A stretch of DNA of 64,000 bases, from assembly GCA_045866215.1 (NCBI GenBank), contig AP035880.1:682001-746000 (forward strand), in the 5' to 3' direction. The position numbers and the translations under genes were made by a program. The DNA is from Croceivirga sp009797885. Its GTDB lineage: Bacteria > Bacteroidota > Bacteroidia > Flavobacteriales > Flavobacteriaceae. Positions 23,400-33,128 of this stretch are shown in pieces (the stretch's first letter is position 1; each line of letters begins with the position of its first letter). The notes under the pieces were generated by a model, which worked only from the letters and a program-made list of their open reading frames with translations, was not told where the DNA came from and made no database searches.

Positions 23400-23569
23400 T
23401 CAAAAATACTTTGGCAGTTTAATGTTCATATGAAACAACAATGGGGAAATCCCATTGCACCATTGACTCCCGTACTTTGGAACAACCGTTACCCTCATGT
23501 TTTCATCTGCTTATAGCTCTTTTGTAAGCTACAAATTTTGATGGCAACAAGATTAGTCAAAAAAAATGA

Positions 23570-24886
23570 TTACTGAACAACACCTAAACCGTGATTTATA
23601 GGTATGGACTTAAAAATCTGAATTTCGGCCAATACACCTGTCTTACTTTTGGACAGTTTTAGACTGGCATTATTGTTCTTGAGCATCCGCTTGCAAATAA
23701 AAAGCCCTTTTCCAGATCCTTTCTCCTTTTTTGTACCAAGGGAACTGGTTACCATTTGGCCCGTATTGATTTTGGAAAGCTTTTCTTCATCTACCGCCTC
23801 GGCACTATTATGGACCCTTAGGCTAAAATGGTTTTCATCCTCCATATTATCGACCAGGATACGTTGGTTTTGTGGCGAGAACTTAATGGCATTGGTAATC
23901 AAATTCCGGATTGCCGTTTGAAAGACCTCCTTGGAATAAAACAGATTGAAATCGGTATCGACGGCATTGACCAGACTTAATTCCTTTTCATTCAGGTTCT
24001 GTGTATACTGACTCCGTATCTCTTCTATCAGCTCATGAAGGTTAATATCCATGTAGGACTTTAGGGTTTCGTCATTTTGCATGGACCAGTTCAATAGATT
24101 GTCCAACATGCCGTAGGTCTTGTCAACGGATTGTTGCAATAAGTCCAAATAACTGTTCCTATCGGTTTTTGAATTTGAATTTCTAATAATGGTGGTCAGC
24201 ATCGAAATTTGATGTATCGGTGTCCTAAGATCATGGGCAATTATCTTCATAATGTCTTTCCGGAACGAGGTAAGCTCCAACAATTCCTCATTTTGAAGAC
24301 TGACCAATTGATGCTGTCCCTGCAGCTCGTTCTGCAACCGTATGACCTTGCTGAAGACAAAGAAGCTGACCGCGGCAACGGATGAGATCATAATGAACGC
24401 AAGGATGTATTTGCCAATGGACAGATCCGGATATAACATGGCACAGGCTATGATGAATATGGTATTATAACCAATGACCACAAATTGATGCCATGGTTTT
24501 TCAAAAACCGCCAATAAAAGGCCCATCACAAAAACGATCATCTCCACCCTCGAAAAATAGGCCTCAAAGTTCAGATTTACATCCGCAATCCGAAAAGGTA
24601 AATATATTGTGGACGAGAGGATATTGATATAGACCATGATAATGAAGAGCAAACTGGTGGTCATCCCCTTCAACTTCCATATGACGGACGAAATCAGAAT
24701 AATTGAAAATACCACTAAATGCTTTACGGCATATCTGTTAAATCCCCCGAGTTGGTATTCCGTGAAGAAATTGGTGGCCAATCCGGCCAACACCAAAACA
24801 ATAAGTACGTGAAAAATTATGCTTGAGCGATTAATTGCAACAAGCACTTTTTTATCTTTAGCAGATGAATCAAGAGTCGTATTCAA
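23570..24886 (-). CDS. Membrane sensor histidine kinase
   Basis: The 438 residues contain about six N-terminal membrane helices (about 25-180) with almost no extracytoplasmic loop, so the signal may be sensed in the membrane. A short coiled coil leads to the HisKA domain with H218 in IIAHDLRTPIHQ, then an ATPase domain with NLITNAIKFS and GKGLFICKRML. No response regulator is directly adjacent on this strand; the single-domain regulator at 26603 is a candidate partner. The gene diverges from the M20 peptidase gene. Confidence 0.85.
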   Translation of the reverse strand: MNTTLDSSAKDKKVLVAINRSSIIFHVLIVLVLAGLATNFFTEYQLGGFNRYAVKHLVVFSIILISSVIWKLKGMTTSLLFIIMVYINILSSTIYLPFRIADVNLNFEAYFSRVEMIVFVMGLLLAVFEKPWHQFVVIGYNTIFIIACAMLYPDLSIGKYILAFIMISSVAAVSFFVFSKVIRLQNELQGQHQLVSLQNEELLELTSFRKDIMKIIAHDLRTPIHQISMLTTIIRNSNSKTDRNSYLDLLQQSVDKTYGMLDNLLNWSMQNDETLKSYMDINLHELIEEIRSQYTQNLNEKELSLVNAVDTDFNLFYSKEVFQTAIRNLITNAIKFSPQNQRILVDNMEDENHFSLRVHNSAEAVDEEKLSKINTGQMVTSSLGTKKEKGSGKGLFICKRMLKNNNASLKLSKSKTGVLAEIQIFKSIPINHGLGVVQ

Positions 24887-24953
24887 AATGAATGAATTCT
24901 TGGTCTAACAACGACAATTGGTGTATTTTCTTACTTTTTTGATTAAGATTTAG

Positions 24954-26459
24954 ATGAAACGCAACTTTTTTTTTGTTTGCTCCCTGGTGTTGACATTTGG
25001 CTTTGGCCAAGAATTGGACAGCACCGCCTTAAAGTCACAGGTTGCCGAGGCGATTAGGGATTTAAGGGATTTTATTGCCATCCCCAATGACGCCCTAAAT
25101 CCCAGTGATATTGACGATAATATCTTTTGGCTCAAAAAGCAATTTGAAAAACGGGGATTCAATACCGCGGTATTGGATACCGACAACCTGCCCTTATTTT
25201 TTGCGGCCCTACCCATGGACGATACCAAACCTTCGGTATTGATTTACATGCATTTTGATGGGCAATCGGTGGATGCCTCCAAATGGGATCAGCCCGATCC
25301 CTATAAAGTGGTCCTTAAAAAACCGGATGGCGATACTTTTGGGAAGATGAAATTTGAAGAATTGGGGGACGACATCAATTACGATTGGCGGCTTTTTGGC
25401 CGCTCCACTTCAGATGACAAGGGCCCCATTGTTATGCTGTTACATGCCCTGGATCTCTTAAAAAAAGAGGAAATGGAGCTTCCCTTTAACGTCAAGGTGA
25501 TTCTGGATGGGGAAGAGGAAAAAGGCAGTAAACCACTGCCCAATGCCGTAAAGCTGTACAGGGAGCTATTGCAAGCCGACTTTGTATGGATTCACGACGG
25601 ACCAATGCATGCTTCAGGAAAACCCACTATCGTTTATGGCTGCCGGGGAATTACTACCCTCACATTGACAACCCATGGACCATTAAAACCCCAACATAGT
25701 GGACATTATGGAAATTATGCTCCAAACCCAGGTTTTCAGTTGGCCCAACTTTTAGCCACTATGAAAGATTCTGAAGGCCGTGTGACCATACCTGGGTATT
25801 ATGACGGTATTTCATTAAATGAAGAAACCCAGACCATTCTCAAAAGCGTGCCTGATGATGCCGTGGCCATTTCAGAGAAACTACAGTTCAAAACCCATGA
25901 AAAAGTAGGGAGCTTTTACCAAGAGGCCTTACAATATCCAAGCCTGAACATAAGAGGTCTCGGCTCTGGATGGATTGGTGAAAACGTCAGGACCATAGTT
26001 CCCGAAAGTGCCACGGCGGAGCTAGACCTGCGACTGGTACCGGAATCGGATGGCAATCGGTTAAAACGTCTGGTCAAAGACCATATTAAAAAACAAGGAT
26101 TTCATGTTTTGGACCATGTTCCCAACAAAGAGGAACGCCTGGCCCATGAGAAAATAGTCACGGTTACCGAAGGCAGTGTTACCGATGCCTTTAGAACCAG
26201 TTTTGACAATGCCTATGGGAAGTTTTTGGTAAAAACCTTGAGTGGCACTTTTGGCGAAGAAGTCGTACAGATTCGGATTATGGGGGGTACGGTACCCATT
26301 GCCCCTTTTATCAACGAGTTGAAAATACCGGCTTTTATCATACCAATGGTCAATCCCGATAATAACCAACATAGCCCAAACGAAAATTTAAGAATTGGAC
26401 AATTGGCTTATGGAATAAGGGCGTTCCATTCGCTATTAAGCCATAGCCCGGATAAATAA
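24954..26459 (+). CDS. Exported M20 family metallopeptidase
   Basis: M20 enzymes are dizinc amino- or carboxypeptidases and deacylases. The 501-residue protein has a signal peptide (MKRNFFFVCSLVLTFGFG), then the metal and catalytic motifs YMHFDGQSVD, GRSTSDDKGP and ILDGEEEKGSK, with a dimerisation insert and a second catalytic part ending NQHSPNENLRIG, whose His completes the site. The length and insert match the peptidase branch acting on small peptides. Export suggests periplasmic peptide breakdown. Confidence 0.88.
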   Translation: MKRNFFFVCSLVLTFGFGQELDSTALKSQVAEAIRDLRDFIAIPNDALNPSDIDDNIFWLKKQFEKRGFNTAVLDTDNLPLFFAALPMDDTKPSVLIYMHFDGQSVDASKWDQPDPYKVVLKKPDGDTFGKMKFEELGDDINYDWRLFGRSTSDDKGPIVMLLHALDLLKKEEMELPFNVKVILDGEEEKGSKPLPNAVKLYRELLQADFVWIHDGPMHASGKPTIVYGCRGITTLTLTTHGPLKPQHSGHYGNYAPNPGFQLAQLLATMKDSEGRVTIPGYYDGISLNEETQTILKSVPDDAVAISEKLQFKTHEKVGSFYQEALQYPSLNIRGLGSGWIGENVRTIVPESATAELDLRLVPESDGNRLKRLVKDHIKKQGFHVLDHVPNKEERLAHEKIVTVTEGSVTDAFRTSFDNAYGKFLVKTLSGTFGEEVVQIRIMGGTVPIAPFINELKIPAFIIPMVNPDNNQHSPNENLRIGQLAYGIRAFHSLLSHSPDK

Positions 26460-26602
26460 TCCCCTTTGTCGATACCCAAGATGCTGTAATACCATCCAAA
26501 TTTCGGAAATACGTATTTTCATCGAATATTTGTAAGACTTAACCTATATTTTTAGTCACGGGAGCCAATGAAAGTAGCTTTAGCCTACCCAAATTTAATC
26601 CC

Positions 26603-26992
26603 ATGAACTATAAAACGGTTATCATAGATGACTCTTCAGTACATCGCCTGGCTATTTCATTTCTGGTACAAAATCATCCAAAATTACAATTGATAGGAGC
26701 ATATTCCGACCCTTATGAAGGTATTAAAGCAATATATGAGCACAATGTTGATATTGTTTTTATGGACATTCTTTTGGACGACCTAAATGCGTTTGAATTA
26801 TTGGATCAGATTGAAATCCCTGCGGCCATTATCATGAATTCCTCCTGGGAAAAGTTTTCGTCCAAGGCCGGGCAATATGGCCTCCAATATTTTTTGACGA
26901 AGCCCATGCAAAAAAGTGATTTTGAAGCCGCAGTCAAAGGGGTTTTGCAATCATTGGAAAGCAATAAAGTAACAAGGTACGCTTCTTCTTAA
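26603..26992 (+). CDS. Single-domain response regulator
   Basis: The 129 residues make one receiver domain: acidic pocket D9 and D10 in VIIDDSS, phospho-acceptor D55 in FMDILLDD, and the conserved Lys in FLTKPM. There is no output domain, so it likely works in a phosphorelay or by protein contact. It begins 143 bases after the peptidase gene. The membrane kinase at 23570 is the nearest possible phosphodonor. Confidence 0.85.
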   Translation: MNYKTVIIDDSSVHRLAISFLVQNHPKLQLIGAYSDPYEGIKAIYEHNVDIVFMDILLDDLNAFELLDQIEIPAAIIMNSSWEKFSSKAGQYGLQYFLTKPMQKSDFEAAVKGVLQSLESNKVTRYASS

Positions 26993-27033
26993 GCCTTATA
27001 AAAGTAGTGTAAAAGGCCAGTATTAAGGTAGGA

Positions 27034-28209
27034 TCATGGCTTGTTCCCATAATTCCATCGCATGCCGAACAATACCCTTGTCAGTACGGTTTTCCTGATG
27101 ATGAAATGGTACAACAACCAAATGGTTGTTAAACACACCAGCACTAGAAGCAGCAATTTTGGTAAAATGCCCATATCCCACTCCAATATGTAATATCCAG
27201 AGGCCACAATAACCGCCTGATGCGTGATGTAAAAGGGATATACCGCAGTATTGAGATAACTTAGGTTCTTGTTCGAAAAATTGAGGTATTTCATGGCATA
27301 GCCAATGGCAGCAAGGATAATGGTCCAAATATGCAGCCCATTTAAAAGGCCATAGACATAAAGGTCCATATCCTGTTCCTTTGGTTTATTGAGTTCCCAG
27401 TTCCAATAATACCGTGCAAAAAGTACAATTGCCACAGTAAGGGCTATCAGTAGGAACATCCTTCGATATTTCAGACAGGTATCCCAGAAATTCCGAATGG
27501 CCCCAAGAAAAAATCCCAATACATAAAATGTAATCGAAGAAGTAAAAACATACCAATCATTGATAAGACTTCCCTGTTCAGGCCAATCGATGTACAACCA
27601 AAAAATGTACAATACAAAGGGAGTTGCCAAAACAAGATGGGCAATTGGATTCCCAAAAATCGGAGCAATCATTTTCCTGACCCTGTCGAACCATTTAATT
27701 TTTGCCATGGAAAAAATGGGTAGCAATAAAATGGTAAAAACAAATAAATAGGCCACAAACCACATATGGCTCCAAGTGAACGAACCATCGGGATAGGGAA
27801 CTATTTCATAGACCGAAGGGTAGAATTCCATATAACCGGAAGTTATCCGGCCCTTTTGTAACCACTCAAAATACACTTGAATGGGGGTAATAAAAAAAAT
27901 GGCAAAAGCGAGCGGAACAAACAATCGCACAAAACGCTCGCCCATAAACCTGGGAATGCTCCGTTTGCGCAATGAGAACCTTACCCCTACCCCGGATATA
28001 AAAAAGAGCATGGGCAAGCGCCATTGGTGTACCCACCGAATGATCCGTGTTATCCAAGGGGAAGTTTCCTCATTATTGATTTCCCAGGTATAGTGCTCCA
28101 CAAAAGGTACGGCACAATGAAATAGAATTAAGGTCATAAAGGCCAGGACACGTAGCCAATCGATGTAATGTAGTCGTTCCGGTTTCAAGACGCAAAAAGG
28201 TTGGTTCAA
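27034..28209 (-). CDS. Acyltransferase family 3 (OpgC/OafA-like) integral membrane protein
   Basis: The 391-residue protein has about ten membrane helices and opens with RLHYIDWLRVLAFMTLILFHC, the acyltransferase-3 entry in which the helix-1 His is part of the active site; RLPMLFFISGVGVRFS is also typical. Such enzymes O-acylate glycans or lipids at the inner membrane. The acceptor is unknown and no polysaccharide cluster is close by. Confidence 0.85.
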   Translation of the reverse strand: MNQPFCVLKPERLHYIDWLRVLAFMTLILFHCAVPFVEHYTWEINNEETSPWITRIIRWVHQWRLPMLFFISGVGVRFSLRKRSIPRFMGERFVRLFVPLAFAIFFITPIQVYFEWLQKGRITSGYMEFYPSVYEIVPYPDGSFTWSHMWFVAYLFVFTILLLPIFSMAKIKWFDRVRKMIAPIFGNPIAHLVLATPFVLYIFWLYIDWPEQGSLINDWYVFTSSITFYVLGFFLGAIRNFWDTCLKYRRMFLLIALTVAIVLFARYYWNWELNKPKEQDMDLYVYGLLNGLHIWTIILAAIGYAMKYLNFSNKNLSYLNTAVYPFYITHQAVIVASGYYILEWDMGILPKLLLLVLVCLTTIWLLYHFIIRKTVLTRVLFGMRWNYGNKP

Positions 28210-28268
28210 TACTAAAGACGCATTGCACCGCCCAAACGTTGCCTTATCCAGTAAAATTTATGCTTTCA

Positions 28269-30824
28269 CTATGCGGAATTGCGACTGGCGTTGATATTTC
28301 CGTACAAGGAACGGGTCACGATCTTTTCGTACAATTCCTTAAGATTGGAATCTTGGGTAATATGGTACAATGCATTTTGTTGTATGACCAACAGTGGTAA
28401 TACAATACGTTCCCGTATGCGAACGGATTCCCTTGACACCACTTCATCCTCCATCAAAATTTTATGCCCGGAAACCTGAAGCAGCATTTTTTTTGATAGT
28501 TCAAACTCCTCGTTCAAAATGCTCCAAAACCCACCAAACTCTTGATCATCCCGCATATAGCTGGTCAAATCAAAATTGGTTTTGGCCAGGGACATCATAC
28601 TATTGTGCATCAGCGCCCTAAAAAAGGGAACGTCCCTGTACAAGGCTTTTACCTCCCCAAATCGACCTTCTTCCTTTAGCTTCTTTATGGCTGTTCCCAA
28701 TCCAAAATAACCCGGTACATTTTGCTTCAACTGGCTCCAGGAGCCCACAAAGGAAATTGCCCTTAAATCGGAAAGGGTCAGTTGTTTTTTATTGCCGCGT
28801 TTTCCGGGTCGACTACCAATATTGGCCCTGGTATAATACTTTAAGGTACTCCGCTGTTCCAGATACGGAATGAATTTTTCGTGCTGTTTCAGCGCCTCGT
28901 ACTTCCCATAACTGAGTTCTGAGAGCTCTTCAATCAATTTTCGTTGCGTGGTGGGAATTAAATGTTCCTTCCCAAACAGATTGTTGCTCAATCCTGCGGT
29001 CAACAATTGTTCCGCATTATGGATAAACTGCTCTTTGGTCCCATACGTACTGGTAATGGTCTGTCCCTGGATGGTCAACTGGATTTCGTGATTGGCCACA
29101 TCCTTGGTCTGTGCAGCATAAAAACGATGGGTTTTTCCCCCACCACGCGCAGGTGGGCCTCCCCTACCATCAAAGAAAATGGCCTTGATCCCATTTTTCT
29201 TGCAGATTTTGCTAAGGGTCTCCTTGGTTTTTAAAATGCTCCAATTGGCCTTTAGGTAACCGCCATCTTTGGTACCATCTGAAAAACCGAGCATTATGGT
29301 ATGTGTCTCTTTTCTAAGTTGTAAATGGTTCCTGTAGATCGGCGTATCAAAAAGCGTCTGCATTACCGCTTCCGAGGCCTCCATTCCCTTCATCGTTTCA
29401 AACAATGGAATGATATCGAAGGTAATCTCCTCGGTCTTCCATCCACACCACCTGAACAGCCCAAACACAAATAGTACCGCAAAAATGTCCTCGGAGTTAC
29501 TAATGATATATCGATTACATCCATCTTCACCATTCCTTTCCTGGATTTCCTTTAACTGCTTGATATTGATTATGGTCTCTTTGACGATATCTTCATCAAA
29601 ATCATTGGGATCCAAAGAAATATCCCCCTCCAATAGCCATTTTACCAATTCGCTTTCGGAAAGTTCGTCCAAGGAGTCCTTTATGGCCCTTTGCTGCCTT
29701 AAAATGGTCTCCACGGTCAAATAATGCTTGCTATGGTCTTGGCGAATGTCCAATGCCGCAAAATGGGTCTTGAAAATGTGTACTTTATCCATTAGGGCGT
29801 TCAATTCATCCAAGTACAGGGAATGATAATCGGTAATGAGTGTTTGTCTGATTTCGGTCAGCTTTTCGGCAATTTCCGCATACGACAACAAAAAGTTCTC
29901 CTGGAACATGGCTTTATAAAGCTTCAGGTTCAATTCGTTTAAGGACTCTTGGAGTCCCTTGAAGGTGAGCTTTCTCCGCAAGACCTTTAAATCGTTATAA
30001 TAGCATTTCATTAAGGTCAGTCGAAGCTCATCTGCGACCTTTCGGGTCATATCGGCAGTAACAAATGGATTTCCATCCCGATCCCCTCCCGGCCAAAAAC
30101 CAAGTTTTATAATGTTGTAATTGTTAAAATCACTGTCGCGTATATTACTTTTTACATATTGAAAAAGTTCCCCAATAGCCTGATAATAGGTATTCCGGAG
30201 AATATGGATAATATTCTTGGCCTCGTCCAAAGGAGTAGGTTTTTTGGCATTGATCAATGAGGTAAGGCCCAATTGCTGTAAGGTCAAATCAATATCATCA
30301 ATACGATTTTCATCGATCAGCACGCGCATATCCGCAATAATATCCAAAACCGAAGGGGAATAGAATTGCGTTGGATGTGCCGTAAGTACAATCCTGGCAC
30401 TGAATGATGAAAGCTTCTTTGCGATTTTATCCCAGTTTTTATTTTGATCTACCAATTCAAAATAATCCTTGATGGAAAGGGAACTGGTATATTCCTGTAG
30501 TTTGGGAAAGGCAGCGTCCTCCACACTGTCGTAGAGGACCACTTGGCGCTCTACATATTGTATAATGCGGAACATGAAATCTATTTGTGCCTGCTCCTCT
30601 TCAATCCCCACAAATTGTGTGAAAAAGTCACTCAAAATATCCTGGGGCTTTTTACCCGACTTAAGTCCTTTCTTGCATTGCTCAAAAAGAAGGGGCACCA
30701 ACATGCCCACATTTTCCATATCCGTATAGGGCAGACTTAGAAAGAGACTATTGTAGATCTTGAATTTATTGGTGATCGATTTTTTGAACTCGTCCAGCTT
30801 TTGGGACCGTTGCATTTCATTCAT
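28269..30824 (-). CDS. ppc: Phosphoenolpyruvate carboxylase
   Basis: PEP carboxylase makes oxaloacetate from PEP and bicarbonate to refill the TCA cycle. The 851 residues hold the catalytic H150 in VLTAHPTQ, FWPGGDRDGNPFVT, LGFSDGTKDGGYLKANW, FFDGRGGPPARGGGKTH and the SFVGSWSQ segment; the C-terminal Asn-rich end (NINASRNSA) resembles the allosteric QNTG tail only loosely. Length is slightly below the usual 880-930. A palindrome lies about 55 bases ahead of the start. Confidence 0.96.
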   Translation of the reverse strand: MNEMQRSQKLDEFKKSITNKFKIYNSLFLSLPYTDMENVGMLVPLLFEQCKKGLKSGKKPQDILSDFFTQFVGIEEEQAQIDFMFRIIQYVERQVVLYDSVEDAAFPKLQEYTSSLSIKDYFELVDQNKNWDKIAKKLSSFSARIVLTAHPTQFYSPSVLDIIADMRVLIDENRIDDIDLTLQQLGLTSLINAKKPTPLDEAKNIIHILRNTYYQAIGELFQYVKSNIRDSDFNNYNIIKLGFWPGGDRDGNPFVTADMTRKVADELRLTLMKCYYNDLKVLRRKLTFKGLQESLNELNLKLYKAMFQENFLLSYAEIAEKLTEIRQTLITDYHSLYLDELNALMDKVHIFKTHFAALDIRQDHSKHYLTVETILRQQRAIKDSLDELSESELVKWLLEGDISLDPNDFDEDIVKETIINIKQLKEIQERNGEDGCNRYIISNSEDIFAVLFVFGLFRWCGWKTEEITFDIIPLFETMKGMEASEAVMQTLFDTPIYRNHLQLRKETHTIMLGFSDGTKDGGYLKANWSILKTKETLSKICKKNGIKAIFFDGRGGPPARGGGKTHRFYAAQTKDVANHEIQLTIQGQTITSTYGTKEQFIHNAEQLLTAGLSNNLFGKEHLIPTTQRKLIEELSELSYGKYEALKQHEKFIPYLEQRSTLKYYTRANIGSRPGKRGNKKQLTLSDLRAISFVGSWSQLKQNVPGYFGLGTAIKKLKEEGRFGEVKALYRDVPFFRALMHNSMMSLAKTNFDLTSYMRDDQEFGGFWSILNEEFELSKKMLLQVSGHKILMEDEVVSRESVRIRERIVLPLLVIQQNALYHITQDSNLKELYEKIVTRSLYGNINASRNSA

Positions 30825-30878
30825 GCGAAACCCTATTTGAATTGATGATGGTTAAAGGTCGTTATAAACCCCTGATTT

Positions 30879-30898
30879 TTTGGGATAATTTACCCAAA
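30879..30898. promoter_or_regulatory. Palindrome upstream of ppc
   Basis: TTTGGGATAATTTACCCAAA has arms TTTGGG/CCCAAA around a central AATT. It lies 55 bases before the ppc start, in the gap shared with the downstream end of the glycosylase-family gene. It has the size of a dimeric regulator site. No T tract follows on either strand, so it is not a terminator. Confidence 0.3.
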
Positions 30899-30948
30899 TC
30901 ACAAATTACGCCCGTGACCCTGCAAACCTAACAAAGGATGGGAGCAAA

Positions 30949-31608
30949 TCAAAAAAACTTTTGATATTGGAGTACCCTGAAATCCAAAGTATTGAATTCA
31001 GGATTTCTGTCTTTATGCTCTTTGTATTCCCTTAGGCTCCCTACTGCCCTGTTGGCCGCGCCGGACGGGGCAATCAAGGAAACGGTCTTAACGCTTTTCT
31101 GTGTGATGGGATGTAAAAATTTATGGATCCGGGGTACTTGATCGGATACGCGTTCCAACTGCAGCCCATGTGCTTTTAGATGTCGCCTAAAGAAATACTC
31201 GGGCCCATTCTTACTATTGCCCCCGGTGAACAAAAGGGTGTGGACCGAAGGAAATCTTTCGAGATACCCAAGCATATCCCGAAGTTGAACATTCTGCATA
31301 CCCAAATCCGAAGCATCCACCTTTTGACGTTCTGCAAGTTCCACAATGTCACAAATACCGATCTTGTATTTTTTAAGAAATTGTTTTCGTTGCTGGATTG
31401 CCTTATCCGTAGTCTCAAAAACCAGCCCCAATTGAAAAATCCTATCCAGAATGGGCCATAGCTGTCCGTCCCTACTGCCATAACAGAAATCCACATCACC
31501 CTCCTTTAGTTCACGCGAAGTAAATCTGGGGGGCGGTAAGGTCCCAACTATTAATTTTTCCACGCCCCTGAACAAAAATGGGGGATATGGGTGCTGATGT
31601 AAAAACAT
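30949..31608 (-). CDS. Uracil-DNA glycosylase superfamily protein
   Basis: The 219 residues include the fold's N-terminal strand and turn VEKLIVGTLPPPRFTSRE, a central GICDIVELAERQKVDASDLG and VHTLLFTGGNSKNG, then LIAPSGAANRAVG near the C-terminus, which matches the position of the SPS/HPS recognition loop. This resembles a Bacteroidota group annotated as uracil-DNA glycosylase family. Whether it excises uracil or another mismatched base is not evident. It stands alone between ppc and thx. Confidence 0.65.
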   Translation of the reverse strand: MFLHQHPYPPFLFRGVEKLIVGTLPPPRFTSRELKEGDVDFCYGSRDGQLWPILDRIFQLGLVFETTDKAIQQRKQFLKKYKIGICDIVELAERQKVDASDLGMQNVQLRDMLGYLERFPSVHTLLFTGGNSKNGPEYFFRRHLKAHGLQLERVSDQVPRIHKFLHPITQKSVKTVSLIAPSGAANRAVGSLREYKEHKDRNPEFNTLDFRVLQYQKFF

Positions 31609-31723
31609 AAGGTGTAAAGGTAATGGAATCCCCCATTTTTATTTAACCGCTGATTTTTCTTAAATTAAGGGAAAAACACAGTAACGAATTCCGGTCCAGT
31701 AGGGACCAATAAAACATAAAACC

Positions 31724-31852
31724 ATGGGAAAAGGGGATATTAAGACCAAAAGAGGAAAAATTGCCAACAAATCGTACGGGGCAAGACGAAAACGGAAAAT
31801 AAAAAAACGTACTTCAGTAGAGGAAAAGGTCAGTACGGAAAAGGCAAAATAA
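31724..31852 (+). CDS. 30S ribosomal protein bTHX
   Basis: A 42-residue, very basic peptide, MGKGDIKTKRGKIANKSYG followed by ARRKRKIKKR, is the small ribosomal subunit protein Thx known from Thermus and common in Bacteroidota. It lies at the top of the 16S rRNA head. It is too short for many gene callers. A small GGTCC/GGACC hairpin (31693-31707) precedes the start; whether it regulates is unknown. Confidence 0.9.
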   Translation: MGKGDIKTKRGKIANKSYGARRKRKIKKRTSVEEKVSTEKAK

Positions 31853-31860
31853 GCTAAGGC

Positions 31861-32226
31861 CTAATCTATCTTAAAATTAAAGATCAGTTCCCCTTCTTGG
31901 TCAATATCCAATTGATAGGTATACAGACCAATGGGTAAAGGACTTGTAACGGTATCCGGGACAAAATTAAATACCGTGGAATCCGCTTCAACCCTTAAGG
32001 TATCCTGCTGAAATGCCAAATCAAATTCCATGTAGTCGGAAAAGCTATCCGCGGCAACATTCTCATAGAACAACGTATCTACCCGAACCTCCACTCGTGA
32101 GAAATTTTGACCGCTCCTATTTTGAATTCGAATATTGGGACCGGTTAGGTTATCATCACGATCATCACAGGACTGGGAAACCGCAATAAGCGAAAATAGT
32201 AGTAGGGACCGTACAACGTTTTTCAT
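31861..32226 (-). CDS. Hypothetical lipoprotein
   Basis: The 121-residue product has a lipoprotein signal (MKNVVRSLLLFSLIAVSQSC, Cys at 20) followed by DDRDDN, an acidic stretch that in Bacteroidota can favour surface export. The rest is a small beta-rich domain (IRIQNRSGQNFSRVEVRVDTL, LYTYQLDIDQEGELIFNFKID). I recognise no named family. It is convergent with thx, 8 bases from its stop. Confidence 0.75.
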   Translation of the reverse strand: MKNVVRSLLLFSLIAVSQSCDDRDDNLTGPNIRIQNRSGQNFSRVEVRVDTLFYENVAADSFSDYMEFDLAFQQDTLRVEADSTVFNFVPDTVTSPLPIGLYTYQLDIDQEGELIFNFKID

Positions 32227-32270
32227 GGCAAAGCCTTTTATGTAATCAACGCTATTGCCGTTAAATTATT

Positions 32271-33032
32271 CTATCGAATAAATACGGGTTCGTTCTCCTT
32301 CACCGTATGTTCCTGGCTAAATTGGTAATCATCATAATCAAATCCCTTGATGTCATCCAAGGTATGGGCATCGTTGTCCAGAATGTACCGGACCATGGAA
32401 CCCCTTGCCTTTTTTGCAAAAAAACTGATGACCTTTAATTTATCATTCTTCCAATCCTTGAATACCGGGGATATCACGGGAACTTTTAAGGCCTTCGGAT
32501 CAACGGCGCCAAAATATTCAGTACTTGCCAAGTTTATAAAAAGCTCACCATCCATAAGTTCTGCATTTAAATGCGCGGTCAATGTTTTTTTCCAAAACTC
32601 ATAAAGGTTCTTTTTACGACCAACCTTTAACTGGGTACCCATTTCAAGCCTATAGGGTTGAATCAAATCCAAGGGTTTCAAAATTCCGTAAAGACCGGAA
32701 AGGATCCGCAATGTGGATTGCAATTGTTCCAGTTTGTTTTCGGGTATGGAATAGGCGTCCAGACCTTGATAGACATCGCCATTAAAGGCGTAAACCGCCG
32801 GTCTCGCATTTTCTGTGGTAAATGGGATGGAGAATTGTTGGTTCCTTTTCCAATTCAATTGGGCAAGATTGTCCGAAATCGACATTAATTGGGACAGCGC
32901 CTTAGGTTTTTTCTTTATCAAAACCTTGTTTAGTTTTTCCGACAATTCAAGGAATTCAGGTTGACTAAATCTATCCGTGGGTAGGTCAGAATCAAAATCC
33001 AGCGATTTGGCAGGGGAAATAACAATTTTCAT
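32271..33032 (-). CDS. yaaA: Peroxide stress protein YaaA (DUF328)
   Basis: YaaA lowers intracellular iron-driven damage during peroxide stress in E. coli and binds DNA. From ATG at 33032 the 253-residue product starts MKIVISPAKSLDFDSDLP, the family's hallmark, and has FNGDVYQGLDA, LRILSGLYGILKPLDLIQPYRLEMG and FFAKKARGSMVRY. Three codons upstream another ATG exists, but the chosen one fits the family. The gene ends 44 bases before the small lipoprotein gene. Confidence 0.93.
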   Translation of the reverse strand: MKIVISPAKSLDFDSDLPTDRFSQPEFLELSEKLNKVLIKKKPKALSQLMSISDNLAQLNWKRNQQFSIPFTTENARPAVYAFNGDVYQGLDAYSIPENKLEQLQSTLRILSGLYGILKPLDLIQPYRLEMGTQLKVGRKKNLYEFWKKTLTAHLNAELMDGELFINLASTEYFGAVDPKALKVPVISPVFKDWKNDKLKVISFFAKKARGSMVRYILDNDAHTLDDIKGFDYDDYQFSQEHTVKENEPVFIR

Positions 33033-33128
33033 CTTAAGCAATTTAACACCCCAAAAATAACACCTAAATCAAAATCTTACTCAGCGATGCCCAATATGTT
33101 TTCAATGATGGAATTGAGGATGTCTATA

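Noticed and set aside
26461..26602. Leader RNA or riboswitch between the M20 peptidase and the receiver-domain gene
   Set aside because: No stable hairpin, T tract or known motif could be seen in the 142 bases.
31693..31707. GGTCC/GGACC hairpin before thx as a ribosomal-protein autoregulatory leader
   Set aside because: Only a 5-bp stem, no T tract or known binding motif; likely chance without comparative support.
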